Source: Heterobilharzia americana
Taxonomy: Eukaryota; Platyhelminthes; Trematoda; Strigeidida; Schistosomatidae
Assembly (NCBI GenBank): GCA_944470555.2
Contig: OX104127.1
Span: 142,060,786 to 142,124,785, forward strand
Direction: 5' to 3'
Length of the DNA: 64,000 nt
Every line of letters begins with the position of its first letter. The first letter of the stretch is position 1. The notes under the pieces are model-generated. The model made no database searches and was not told the origin of the DNA. It saw only the letters and a list, made by a program, of their open reading frames with translations. A program made the translations under genes and the position numbers. Shown here piece by piece: positions 49,001 to 57,329 of the stretch.

Positions 49001-52000
49001 GGCTGGCATAAGAAGAGACACTGTGTCACATAGCGTCCGCCGAGATCAAACTAAAGACGGACACAGACCACATTGCTATAAGCCATCATTGGAGACGACT
49101 GGCGAAGGATTGTCGCTCTTCCTGGAGTACCAGTTTGAACTCCGGTGACGCGCTAGTACGATCTCTTGTGTGCCTGCACCTTACTGGCAGCAAGCAAAAG
49201 AAGGCAATAAAACGTGTACGTGCTCGATGGGAAGACGAGAACACCAAATACCTCAAACGCCACAGAGCAGCAGGACCTGACAGTTTGTTACGTGAAGTTT
49301 TCAAGGATAGAGGTAGGGGATTGCTGATAAGAGCGACAGAAGTACTAGGTAGTGTATGGTAATCACAGGTAGTGCCGTCAGATTGGTCTAGTTCACTGAT
49401 CAACCGAGTTTATAGGTAGGGGAAGAAATTTTCTCCTGATATCCGTAAGGAAATCAGTTTGACCAATATTGTGTCAAAGATCCAAGATCCAAACGTCTAA
49501 CTGGAGCCAGAGAAAGGACTGCAAACTTGAGAAAACCAGACCAGTTTTCAGACACTGATGAAGATACGTCAATCAGATTTTTACCCTATGACAGGTTCTG
49601 GAACACACACATACCTATCGACCAGTGGCCGACACTTGCCATATTTCTAGACTTGGAGGCGACATTCTCTCTTGTCGACCGTAAGGTGTTGTGGCACTGT
49701 CTGACTGTGAAAGGAGCTCTGAGCAAGTATATAACGCCAATCATAGTTCTCTACTTGAACTCAGGAAGCCATTTAATGTCTTATGCAGAGTTGTCATATT
49801 TATTGGCGACAACTAGTGGTGTCCGCCAGGGATACCCACTATGTGTTCGACGTTTTACGTTGATTTAGTCAGTCAGTCAGTCAGTCAGTCAGTCAGTCAG
49901 TCAGTCAGTCAGTCAGTCAGTCAGTCAGTCAGTCAGTCAGTCAGTCAGTCAGTCAGTCTTATCAGTAGTGATCGAACCAGTTGATATATCAAAAATCAAC
50001 AAGGTTCGCTTAGTGTTTGGAGATAATTTAAACTTATACACCTTATTGACATTTAGCCTACTTTGTAGAAACGGATGCGATAGTCATCCTAACTGCTCGC
50101 TTTATGAATTTCATTTGACTCCTTCACCAGTAACAGTCAGCTTTATAACAATCATATGGGAGGTAAATTACAATCCATTATATTTGCGTTACTGAAACTC
50201 CATAGGCTGAAGTGTCAAGGTGAAAGAAGCATGATAATAGTGAAGATAGTTTTTTTCTAAAGTGTCAACTATTTTAGTTATCTTAATCGAAAAAAAATCC
50301 AACTTTCATGCTTTTAAACTTTTTCAACAACTTTAATCTCAAGTAAGACATAAGATTCTGGTGAAATAGGTAAAAACTCTGTTCAGTTTATTTTAGATTG
50401 GTAAAACATTCAGTTATATCAACTTCTCGGCTAGAATACCCCAACAATAATTGCAGACAGCTGATTTCATGTCATCTTTGATTCTACTATAGTGCTGTTG
50501 TAAACCAGTCAGTCACAAAGTACAAGACAATAAAGTTGAGGTTGAAGATAAAATACACTACCAAATTGCTACTCAAGATGTTCGACTTAAAGTTCTTGAG
50601 TCTTTAAATATTTTTGATCGGTAAACTATAAGTTTTACAGACTATTTCATTGATGAAAGGCTCTTTGCTGTTGATAACTGTATTAGGATGCGGTAGATTA
50701 CGGTAGTTACTAAAAGTAACCATTATTCTCATCTTATTGAGATGTTATGATCAGTGAGTCTTTAAGGGTTGGATATGTTTTTTACACTTTTTCCGCTTGA
50801 AAAACTTGTGAACATTGTCTGTCAATAAGCGAATGGAATAATGGGTTTCAAGATATTACAAGGTAATCATAGAAATTCAACTTTGTTCGGTAAAGATGAT
50901 CTTCAGAGCTATAAACTGATTTTCTGACCATTTTCATCATATCCTTTACGTACAACTCATCCTTGTCTACACTTTTGATCATGAATTCAGTCACTTTTGA
51001 AAGCATATTGTTTCGGTACTCAGTTAAAAAAACTAGGTCCAACTTTCGAAATATACTACTGAGTAATATGAGTAGTTTGAGACCATTCACGCTGATCTGT
51101 AGAATTTGCTAGCCAGATCAGAATGGTTTAAACACCAGATGTCCATTTCTCTCTGGCCATTGGCATTCCCGGAAAAAAAAGTCAGCTATTAGAGCTGAAC
51201 TGTTCAATCAAACTGAATCTGACTAGCTGACTTGGCTGGGACCAGTATCCCCTAAAAAAAAAACTGCAAACGATATACAAACTGGACGGTTCATGGAAAT
51301 CCTGTTGAAATCACGGTTTGACAGATGAAAAATAACTCAGCTACTCATGACACTTTTATATCGGTGATCACATATAGTGATCCTGGCTGCGGGATGATTA
51401 CCAACGGACACCTTGTTGACACTATAGTTAGGAAGTTGAAAAGCCACTCAACTTAGAAATATCAACGTGAACCATGTAATTAGTTAATTATTTGCAGCAA
51501 ATCGATAATCTTATTTTATGTTCAACTAGTTTTGTCTAGTTAGTCATGTTGGCTACGACATTTCGAAATAAGTCCATCGTACACAATTTCATGAAACAGT
51601 TCATATGGCCATAACAGAAACTGTCATAGTTGTGTGTACTTCTGTACTGTGGGTAGCTGGCTATAATACGATATATTTGATTCCTTATTTTTGAGATGGA
51701 TGTAGGGTGATAAGCGGCACATTTTATATATTCTGTTCTAGGAAGATTCTACCACAACCCATATAAATCTAGAGTAGATGGTACCTGCTATGCGACCGAT
51801 AGGTTTCAGTTGGTCGCCTAAATGTCTCTATCTTATACTACGATATATATAATCTGTTTATTCATGTCCCCAGTTAGCACAACTATGTTTAACATCATGT
51901 TTTCATAGGATACTGTTTTGGTGAGAGAAATAATTTTTGTTGACAAGTGGATTGTAACCCATAACAGTGTACCTAGAAATGACAAAAGAATGTCGTTATA

Positions 52001-55000
52001 ATTCAATGTTATTGATTGGTGTAACAGTATTCATCATCCTGATATCATATTCATGATTATTAGTGGGAAGCGATTTCAGCTTCAGTACCTAAGAAACAGA
52101 CCTCAACAAGTATAGACGTCAATGTCATGGAGTTCTGGGGTAAATTCACATTGAACATAAGCTTTGAGCTGGTAATTAGGGGAATTACTCATAGCTCTTC
52201 ATGGGGCTTTTGAGTGTGGTTCTTTGACCTATAAGACAGATAACAGGTGAAAATTCTTCTATGCCTTTAGTCAAGTCTTTCTGTTCTCAGATTTACTGTA
52301 AGGCGAAAATACCTAGAGACAAGTAGATGAAACAAAACACAATTGGTTTCAAAATATCGAAACAATGGAGAAACATTTACACGACACAGGTAACGTATGA
52401 TTCAGAGTGATATCCCAGAAGTCCAAACCTTCAATAGTGATGAGGAGCTAAGTAAGGAGGGTTAATGTTCAAAGTAAGAAGCAGTTTAAACCAGGACGCA
52501 ATAAAGAAGTAAAGTAAATAATTAAGTAGGGTTCTTTTGATAAATAAAGCTTAATGTACAATAATAGTAATAATAGTAATAATAATAATAATAATCATAA
52601 AAAACTTGTGTGAAATCTGTTTTGTAGAATAGCATGCCATAAAATAAATGGATTTCGCGCTGTTGTTCAAAAAGCCCAGGAGGAAGCAGGTGATAATGTT
52701 AGAGGAAAATTCTCGAACTTTTGATTTGAAGTTTAACTGATAAGTTGGGCTTGGAGAGAGACGAAATTTCATAGAGCTGCATCTCAGTGACTATCAGTTA
52801 CTTAAATAAGCTCATTTTTACAATAATTGGTCACTGGAGAGAACAACTAATTACCTGTTGTCTAGTTCTGATGTGCTGACTGAATACTATAGATCATTAT
52901 GCAGTTCTATAGCTCAGCGGTAACGTCGCTGACTGCAACGTTGAGTCACACGCGTTCATATCTCAGAGGGGATATTAGTTTATTTGAGGTTTCAGATACT
53001 CATTGCTGATAAGCTCAAACAAACATGAAATTTAGGACTAGCAGAACTTCCTATCGACTGCTTCCAACCAACTGACAAGCTCAACTATACTCATTCATTT
53101 GGGACACTTTTACTCATATGCAATGCTAACTTATTATTGAGATTTCTCAACTCACCTACATAGTGTATCTTATATAACCTGATGTTGTCAATTCGGAATC
53201 CTATAGCTCTAAATTATTATGGTGTGGTATGATATAAACGTATTTTTAATGAGATAATTTTGAGAGCTTTTATTTAAGGTTACACATGCAGACAAAGAAA
53301 AATATAACACTGTAAGCAGTGAATATGACTGTACTTTAAGATATAACTAGTCTACTGTGCCAAGTCAGAAATCTGACTACGTTTTTCAGGTTAAGTGTTC
53401 AAGTGACTGTAATGATCACTCTTGAAATCACTAATTAAACAAATTAAACAGTTACCTTCATAAAATTAAGTCGAATCTTAAGACATAATCCAGAAATCTA
53501 ACTGGTTAGTTCAGTGAATACTGGGTAATGATCAAAGGTGAAATGAAAATTTAAATCGCAGCCGGATTCGAACGAACGACTACCAGATTTTCGGCCCGAT
53601 GATCTACCATGGCTATCTCAAACAGTCAAAATGATAATCAATACGATGCTCTCCCTCCCTAATTTAAGGAGATTTTGATTGGGATGAGAAGTTCTGACTG
53701 GTCAGGCAGTGTGAGTATCATCAAGTGATAGTAAGACGTCACAAATTTACATGATAGCCTAGTAAGATCCTTAGTGACTGAAGTGAAATTAAGACGTGAT
53801 CGGTGGTTAGATTTCGCAGTTCAGTTGATAGAGGACTGGACCGAACAACATGATGGTCGCTAGTTCGAACCCGGACGATAGTCAAAGTGATAATTTCAGT
53901 GGATGTTAAACTGACCTTTGAAGTTACTCAATTGTTCTCAAATTCAATCAAGATATCATACTATACTTTTAGAAACTATACTGGCTAGAAAGACTTTTTT
54001 GATTTTCCACTCTATCTCATTAGCAAAGAGAAAAAAACTAGTTTTAAAAAATTACACTTGAACTCGATACTTTATAAAGAGTTCATTTATTATTAGTGAG
54101 ATAGCTCAACCATCAAAAATAGACACTTCCAAATGTGAATTATGTCTATACAACAAAAGTAATTATCATCTGTATAATCGAGTTGATAGATAGCTAAGAG
54201 TATGATCATATTGTTAACATTGTAATCATTTGGAACTGCTTTCGAGATAAATTAAACCACCTATTCAACGATAAACACTATCACTTCCATAAAATAAGAT
54301 AATGAATACACAGATAGACATGGAATGAGTTTTATTTTTCAAATACTTTATGTTCTAATGATTGATATTATCACAGATATCGATTCCTTTCCTAATATTA
54401 TAATTCGTAAGTTATTATTGCTTTTTATGAAGATATATACTTCAGTGTGAATTTTATCAAGTGGTAATAGCCCGTAACGAATTCACATGGTAGTCGGATA
54501 AAACCCTTGGTGATTGAAGTGAAATAAAATTCTGGTCAGCAATTAGATCTCGTAGCTCAGTTGGTAGAGCACTGAGCCTGTAACCTGGTGGTCGCTGGTT
54601 CAAATCTCGCCGCGGTTCAAATTCTCATCTCACCTTCAATCATCACTCAGTATATATACTTAAGTACTTTTATTTTAAGCTAACTATTCACGCAAAGTAA
54701 TATTGGTCAATTTAATAAAAAACAACATTTCCGTTTACCAATAATTATAAAACTTTGTACCTTAAAATGAATGATTTTTTAAATGCTAAAAAATTATTTC
54801 AAACTACTACTAAGCTAAAAAAAAAGTTTACATGGAAGTTAATTGAAGTATGTAGATACGTTTATGTTTTTTTTTTATCGGACTAAACTTTAGTGATGAC
54901 CAGTCACTTTCAAGTGTGCGTTGACCAATCAGAATCAGGTATACATAAGACAGTGTAATGGTATTTTATTAACAATTTAAAAATCTGTTTTACATGAGAT

Positions 55001-56723
55001 TTAAAGATATCTAGATTTTCAATTGGGCTTGTCATATTTTAAACCGTACCATTGTCAGTATTCCCACTTATCTATTTGGAACCGACTATATTATATCCAG
55101 TCAGGATTTCGCCAATGGTCTTAAGTACCTTCTATAACAACTTCATGTATTTCCAATTCCTCAATTCCTCAACTGTCAAACCAACGAGGTACTTTCTGTG
55201 AACAAGAACTTAATGGGGTTAACCCATTCCAGACAACGATATGTACGACTTCGAAACATCTGTGTATATTGCAGTACCTAATTCTAAAACTGGTAGCACA
55301 GATTCTTCTGATCTATCCTTTAGCCACTTGAATTGTCTTTTCCTCTTATTTCGGTTGAATATGACAGGAATCTGTGATTTGTCAAGACATATGTGTATAA
55401 CTTACTCAGTGCTGTTTAATTCGTCTTCTTCGGTTGTATTTGCGTTTCCGAACAAAACATTCACCTATTTCAACTGTATTACTTACTCCACCAAACTTCA
55501 CACCCAAAGTGCATATTGTTTTGGGACAAATACTTGTACAGTGCTAACAATGCTGCCGCATTGAAGGAACTTCACTGGCATCTGTCACAGTTCCTGCTGA
55601 TATTGCAAGTTTTCTAACAACTCAGTGTAGCACTAAAATGATTACTTGTTGGAAAGTTAAATGAGATCCTTTGAAAAAGGATCCTATTCTCAAAGATTTC
55701 TTGTACTAGGTGGGACAGGGGAAGAAAAACCATCTGTTTTCTCATTATCACGTATACAATCCATTACAAAACCACGTTCCTCGTTTAGATTTACCGTAAG
55801 CATCTAGTTGTCTTTATATAACATCCACAACGTAATCTTCGTCAACATCCATCAAAAGCTTACGTAAACGGACGTAACGAATGACCTTCAATATAGCATT
55901 TGCAACCTGGTTGATCTTCCTCAAGGTTTCCTGTCACCAAAGTCTAGTTCATGTTGAAAACATAGTTTACTTCGATTGAAGTAAGCAGTTTTAGGTACCC
56001 TTTGTTTCCTATCACTATGGACTATTTTCTAGATATTCTTTTTGTTTTGATGGGTGATAAATGTTTCTACTCCAGGTTGAGCAAATTCCGTTTACTTTAA
56101 ACTTCATATAGCATTCGTCATTACACTTACAATTACCGACAAGCTCGGTCAAGGTGGGAGTTACGGCCAGGATGACAACCTTTACCATCCCGACATTTTA
56201 ACATGATTAAGCCGTTCAGGTCACAGAAGATAACACCATCAAAATTATCCTTCTGAGCTACAAATATTCTCCATCATTTCAAAAGTTTATGTTTCATGTT
56301 TACACTATTAGCCATACACTACAATGATATCAAGTTAATAGTCAGGAGGTGGGGGGGGGAGACACCGTACTGCACCGAAAACCAACTTCGTGCTTATTAC
56401 AGAGTAAAATCTTGTCGAATCAAAATATTTCATTGAGAAAACTAGCTAAATAGTTGAACACAATGTGACGAGAAGAAAAATAACAGTGAATAAATCTCAT
56501 GATTCATTACCTGTCTCATCATTTATCATTCTTACTCTTAAAGCAGCCATTTCAAAGCTGGCTGGTATTGCTCGACTATCAGGTCGTTTTGATTTCGATT
56601 TGGTTTGTTGGGTTGTATAACCAAGGCCTGATGATTGTTCTTTCTGTTGGTAAGTTTCAATTACATGGCTTCCATTAGCTTGCTTATTATTCGGATCCAC
56701 ATTTTTTGTATCCTGGTATAAAT
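33136..56723 (-). CDS. Multi-exon gene of unknown function, 3' part
   Basis: Exons in transcript order: 56511-56723, 46979-47030, 40798-40907, 35945-36073, 33136-33287. Every exon has AG before it and GT after it. Phases join exactly (1, 2, 1, 1) and the final frame ends in TAA at 33136-33138. The 218 codons seen are preceded by unseen exons that must end in phase 1. The protein is hydrophilic and rich in Ser, Asn and Gln. The first exon contains RPDSRAIPASFEMAALRVRM, the second NKTNRNSDPNS, the fourth SWESDIEDVTPFGRVNTAL; the last ends SEQYNSDYLLL. No membrane segment or known catalytic motif is visible; it could be a cytoplasmic tail or a regulatory protein. I do not recognise the family. 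Introns of ~2.7-9.5 kb are full of SINEs and retroelements. It converges on Rab18. Confidence 0.7.
33541..33885. repeat. Inverted pair of family A SINEs
   Basis: The - strand unit 33700-33541 has a core read as CTAATGA with GAAA retained. The + strand unit 33715-33885 has GGCCTAGTGGATAGCAG, B box GGGTTCGAGTCTTAG, then CTGACGA, a weakened stem II, GAG in place of GAA, palindromic ACGCGCGT, C and CTGGAT. Stem III is perfect in the + copy, but A14 is lost, so cleavage is doubtful. Confidence 0.65.
34640..35160 (-). mobile_element. Penelope-like element fragment (GIY-YIG end)
   Basis: The - strand reads SENLRGILHKAGIRSAFKPT near 34980, then NLIYRIPCNDCEVK, a stop, and IGQTSRLG, followed by KHSAIAMHALTHNHTIEW near 34670. 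This is the linker and GIY-YIG endonuclease of Penelope-like elements (Y-IGQT-R ... AIA-HA-TH-H-I-W). The RT is absent. It lies in the last intron of the - strand gene, in the sense direction of that gene. Confidence 0.7.
35195..35520 (-). repeat. Family B SINE with dead hammerhead
   Basis: The - strand tRNA-like head contains CAATGGCAACGTGCTGAC, followed after the anticodon-like region by GGTTCGACCCTACC. The hammerhead region then reads CTGAGGG (A9 changed), stem II GTCCCACACTAGGAC, AAA for GAA, palindrome ACAGCTGT, C, CAGTGC. Two core changes make it inactive. The upstream 5' segment (GAAGTCGTGACC-type wording, 35420-35520) is shared with the copies near 41.1, 60.9 and 63.5 kb. Confidence 0.7.
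36197..38767 (-). repeat. Arm B of the ~2.2-kb inverted repeat
   Basis: Reverse complement of 22799-25010, from the family A SINE piece at 36197-36290 through TGTATAAG-type wording to AAAATCCGTTTTGTATAGG at about 38767. It has a longer (CACT)n tract (37507-37564) than arm A and a 382-bp extra block at 36375-36756. No open frames. Confidence 0.85.
36375..36756. mobile_element. 382-bp insertion with TG...CA ends (possible solo LTR)
   Basis: Present in arm B and absent from arm A. It begins TGTATAAAAC and ends CCATAACA, a TG/CA boundary and length like a retroviral-type LTR, with a promoter-like ATTATATTCTCGG inside. No target-site duplication is visible (AGTCT left, CTATC right), so a deletion in arm A is a fair alternative. 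Confidence 0.35.
38818..39205 (+). mobile_element. RTE reverse-transcriptase fragment (SR2-like subfamily)
   Basis: It opens with MNFADNLCLVSHKLEDL (the YADD region, altered), then a frame change, then GLQVNTEKAEVMKIPNQEH and YTYVGCTVSTTRGGTDEDVK, ending KQTYISLKPVWKSS near 39170. It lacks the deletion shared by the copies at 28.5, 45.7 and 57.9 kb. Confidence 0.7.
39335..39440 (-). repeat. tRNA-like SINE head fragment
   Basis: The - strand has a CAAATGGACCATCGGTTCGAACACTGCCTGG-type layout (written here as a description; B box GGTTCGAACACTG). It is related to the heads at 10.0 and 27.5 kb. Weak. Confidence 0.35.
39576..39755 (+). repeat. Family C SINE with decayed hammerhead
   Basis: B box TGGTTCGAATCTCAG at 39618. 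The hammerhead-equivalent region at 39678-39716 reads TTGACCA (core lost), GTACCAACAAGCTT, GGA, palindrome ACCTAGGT, C. The core is dead, but stem III is a perfect palindrome. Compare the copy at 41905-42020. Confidence 0.6.
39866..39934. repeat. (TA)n microsatellite
   Basis: 69 bases of TA immediately upstream of the family A SINE head at 39935. Confidence 0.9.
39935..40095 (+). repeat. Family A (Smα-like) SINE
   Basis: A-box-like AGTGGTCTAATGGATAGTGC, B box CGAGTCCGAATCCCGG, a CATCACTCACTT spacer, the hammerhead region at 40027-40070, and the tail TCCACTGCTAGTCATTATCT. Confidence 0.75.
40027..40070 (+). ncRNA. Hammerhead ribozyme motif, family A, weakened
   Basis: Core CTGATGA at 40033-40039 and GAA at 40054-40056 are intact. 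Stem II GTCCCAAATAAGAC has a C-A mismatch; stem III is only AT/AT with a three-base loop; the cleavage triplet is ATC; stem I has two mismatches. Low activity is expected. Confidence 0.45.
40679..40747. repeat. (AT)n microsatellite
   Basis: 69 bases of AT, 50 bases downstream (in transcript sense) of the exon at 40798-40907 of the - strand gene. Confidence 0.9.
41009..41421 (+). repeat. Family B SINE enclosed by ~53-nt terminal inverted repeats
   Basis: Arms 41009-41061 and 41369-41421 are near-perfect reverse complements (GTTATTCATCGTAGACTGAC and its complement). Inside are the family B 5' segment, a tRNA-like head (GACCCAGTGGCTCAATGGTA, then GGTTCGATCCC) and a hammerhead region at about 41318-41363 with CTGAGGA, perfect GTCC/GGAC and palindrome ACAGCTGT. 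A13 is changed (GGA for GAA), so inactivity is likely. Confidence 0.75.
41905..42020 (+). repeat. Family C SINE
   Basis: tRNA-like head GCCTGAGTAGCCTAATGGCA, the B-box region apparently shortened, then the hammerhead at 41958-42000 and the tail CTTTCTAGTCATTC. It matches the copies at 39576 and 52907 in order and tail. Confidence 0.6.
41958..42000 (+). ncRNA. Hammerhead ribozyme motif, family C
   Basis: Core CTGATGA at 41963-41969. Stem II GTGCC/GGCAT with loop AACA: five pairs including one G-U. GAA at 41984-41986. Stem III ACCT/AAGT, no loop, one mismatch. Predicted cleavage after C 41995 (triplet GTC). Stem I CTTTG with TAGAG, wobble pairs included. All core residues are present. Confidence 0.6.
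42235..42300. mobile_element. Possible Penelope terminal-repeat remnant
   Basis: TTTCGGTGACATCATCCTC and TGTACAATCGCATTTAAATG resemble the left terminal repeat of the 25.3-kb element (TTCGACGATATCATTTTCC, TGTACATTCGTATTTATAT). There is no coding sequence next to it. Confidence 0.35.
42974..43020. repeat. (GT)n microsatellite
   Basis: 47 bases of GT dinucleotide. Flanking sequence is otherwise unassigned. Confidence 0.9.
43321..43445. repeat. Inverted repeat, ~35-nt arms
   Basis: 43321-43355 and 43411-43445 pair as reverse complements with about five mismatches (TACTGTCGGATATTCATG against CATGAATATCCGACAGTA). The 55-nt spacer contains the palindromic ACGCGT. Origin unknown. Confidence 0.65.
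43558..43735 (+). repeat. Family A SINE, dead hammerhead
   Basis: Head GGTGGCTTAGTGGATAACGC, B box GGGTTCGAGTCTCAG. Hammerhead region CTCACGA (G5 changed), GTCCCGAATAGGAC, AAG for GAA, ACGCGTGT, C, CTGGAT. Two core changes. Confidence 0.65.
44100..44500 (+). mobile_element. RTE 3' fragment ending in a tandem repeat
   Basis: Remnants of the C-terminal coding (WHNESMKSLTVGLSRAERC-like, EMAENWSQLGRCIHSLTSS) and the 3' UTR lead into AAGTTGATTTAG and then the (GTCA)n tract. Confidence 0.65.
44502..44577. repeat. (GTCA)n microsatellite
   Basis: About 19 units, grading into (AATC)n to 44590. It directly follows an RTE 3' terminus. Confidence 0.95.
45437..46335 (+). mobile_element. SR2-like RTE 3' fragment
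   Basis: LDFATDHDLCLMSSLTNSK opens the RT palm remnant. NKVLPLIYTGTIVSTTRGG is joined to HDGVKLEIYCTAHHSA and a stop, the deletion also seen at 28.5 and 57.9 kb. KKRVEMDWIGHTLRRKTVWE follows, and the tail is (ATA)n at 46310-46335. Confidence 0.8.
46364..46867. repeat. 504-bp foldback: two family B SINEs head to head
   Basis: 46364-46584 and 46649-46867 are near-perfect reverse complements around a 64-nt loop. Each arm holds a tRNA-like head (CAGTGACTGAATGGTTAACG and GGGCTCGACCCC in the + arm) and a hammerhead region. The - arm ribozyme has CTGAGCA (G8 lost); the + arm has an intact core. Similar (TAA)n-rich sequence borders both sides. Confidence 0.9.
46764..46809 (+). ncRNA. Hammerhead ribozyme motif, family B, intact core
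   Basis: Stem I GTACTA/CAGTGC (five of six pair, including one wobble), core CTGAGGA at 46770-46776, stem II GTCC/GGAC with a CATACTA loop, GAA at 46792-46794, stem III ACAG/CTGT perfect but loop-less, C 46803 as the nucleotide before the predicted cut (GTC). Every invariant residue is in place. A loop-less stem III implies pairing between two copies. Confidence 0.75.
47325..47440 (+). repeat. Family A SINE, 5' truncated
   Basis: It starts inside the B-box region (GGTGGGAACAACATCATTCA) and runs through the hammerhead to TCCACTGCTAGCCACC. Confidence 0.7.
47364..47408 (+). ncRNA. Hammerhead ribozyme motif, family A
   Basis: Stem I ATCCAG/CTGGAT perfect. Core CTGATGA at 47370-47376, stem II GTCGCAAATAGGAC with one G-G mismatch, GAA at 47391-47393, stem III ATGC/GCCT with one mismatch, cleavage triplet CTC ending at 47402. 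The core is intact; stem III is the weak point. Confidence 0.6.
47740..49866 (+). mobile_element. RTE element, internally deleted and decayed
   Basis: 5' UTR 47760-47960. Endonuclease 48590-48870 (LLDWIPVNSHLFAVRLNGTV, VISPYPPTNCSYDDAKDEF, SVVIIAGD). RT pieces 49260-49850 (HRAAGPDSLLREVFKDRG, IFLDLEATFSLVDRKVLWH, TTSGVRQGYPL). Right after the GVRQG motif the sequence jumps to GTTGATTTAGTC, the 3' terminus, so the RT palm, thumb and C-terminus are deleted. It belongs to the diverged subfamily also seen at 12.7 kb. Confidence 0.75.
49867..49958. repeat. (AGTC)n microsatellite
   Basis: About 23 units appended to the RTE 3' terminus, the same unit as at 44502. Confidence 0.95.
49959..52900. other. 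Intronic/intergenic stretch without recognised elements
   Basis: No motif-bearing gene was found. An 80-codon open frame on the - strand (50848-51090) has a Lys-rich, helical-looking composition but no recognisable family. A short (AAT)n tract is near 52560-52595. The stretch lies in the intron between exons 56511-56723 and 46979-47030 of the - strand gene. Confidence 0.5.
52907..53100 (+). repeat. Family C SINE, dead hammerhead
   Basis: Head TATAGCTCAGCGGTAACGTC, a degenerate B box, then CTGATAA (G8 lost), GCTCAAACAAACAT, GAAA, TTTAGGAC, TAGCAG and the shared tail CTTCCTATCGACTGCTTCCA. Confidence 0.55.
53515..53900. repeat. Family D SINEs, inverted pair
   Basis: A - strand unit (GGATTCGAACGAACGACTAC region) and a + strand unit (TTTCGCAGTTCAGTTGATAG, then TAGTTCGAACCCGGACG near 53860) flank a ~190-bp middle. 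That middle (TTTGATTGGGATGAGAAGTT) is also found at 59960 and 62870. Confidence 0.6.
54470..54660 (+). repeat. Family D SINE, well preserved tRNA head
   Basis: CTCGTAGCTCAGTTGGTAGAG, then GGTGGTCGCTGGTTCAAATC, resembles a tRNA from A to B box. It is followed by the family tail CTCACCTTCAATCATCACTC. The tail and the lack of clean acceptor pairing argue for SINE over tRNA gene. Between 54660 and 55030 nothing else was recognised. Confidence 0.65.
55030..55940 (-). pseudogene. Merlin-type (IS1016-like) transposase, decayed
   Basis: On the - strand in scattered frames: RIGSFFKGSHLTFQQVI near 55660, then FGGVSNTVEIGECFVRKRKY with NRRRR near 55470, then SQIPVIFNRNKRKRQFKWL and KDRSEESVLPVLELGTAIYT near 55300, with VSKSYISLSGMG and VHRKYLVGLTVEELRN following. 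The VEI-E...RKYNRG block, the D-RS--S-LPV...I-TD block and an RxGSFF N-terminal block follow the order of Merlin DDE transposases, a family known in schistosomes. Stops and frameshifts abound. No terminal inverted repeats were identified. Confidence 0.6.
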
Positions 56724-56736
56724 CTATAGAGGTAGG

Positions 56737-57050
56737 ATGAAGAGAAGTAAAATAAAGCTTTGTGAAGTATGTGGGTACGGTTATAAAACCATCAAACATC
56801 GACAAGCACTGAACAGCTGTTTCGTTTTAGAATATAACTCCTCAGCAGTACGAACCGACAACGCCACCCCACCAGGAATCAAAATCAAAATATTCAGATA
56901 TCACAGTGAACGTGTTAATCATTCAGCCACTGGTTTACAGTTTCCTACTTCTGTCAATTTGCGACATAGCTTCAAGATGAGACAGTTCTCCAGTGCTTCC
57001 AGGCTTTCATTGGTTCTTTAAATGATGTCTGTTCGTGATGAATACTACCA
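56737..57050 (-). repeat. Family B SINE, foldback remnant
   Basis: The - strand unit has a hammerhead at 56806-56851 and a degenerate tRNA head (B box lost, about 56870-56930). On its far side a + strand partial copy without head (ACAGTTCTCCAGTGCTTCC to CGTGATGAATAC, 56980-57045) makes a truncated head-to-head arrangement. Confidence 0.65.
56806..56851 (-). ncRNA. Hammerhead ribozyme motif, family B
   Basis: Stem I GTACTG/CAGTGC fully paired (one G-U). Core CTGAGGA intact. Stem II GTT/AAC, where both strands changed relative to GTC/GAC so the third pair is T-A for C-G. GAA intact, stem III ACAG/CTGT perfect, cleavage triplet GTT (permitted but usually slower). Confidence 0.6.
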
Positions 57051-57329
57051 TAAAACTTTTCATTTTAAGAATAGTCTTTTGAAACGAAGATTATTACGAG
57101 AGTTGAAGACTATCAACGCATTTTAGCATAGAAAAGTCATTTATATGATAATAATTATGGATCAGCAATTTATACATCAATGAGGCTTTCGAAAGGCAGT
57201 GATAAAAGTTATGATTATCGGTATAATCTTTAATTCGTGTATTCGATCACCTCGATCAGTTGGTATTGAAAGGTGTAATAATTTATTTCCAGGTATTGAT
57301 ATAAGTCTATTAGTGGCAGTCAAATCTCT

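Noticed and set aside
55241..55564. 107-codon open frame on the + strand
   Set aside because: It is the antisense shadow of the Merlin transposase blocks on the - strand.
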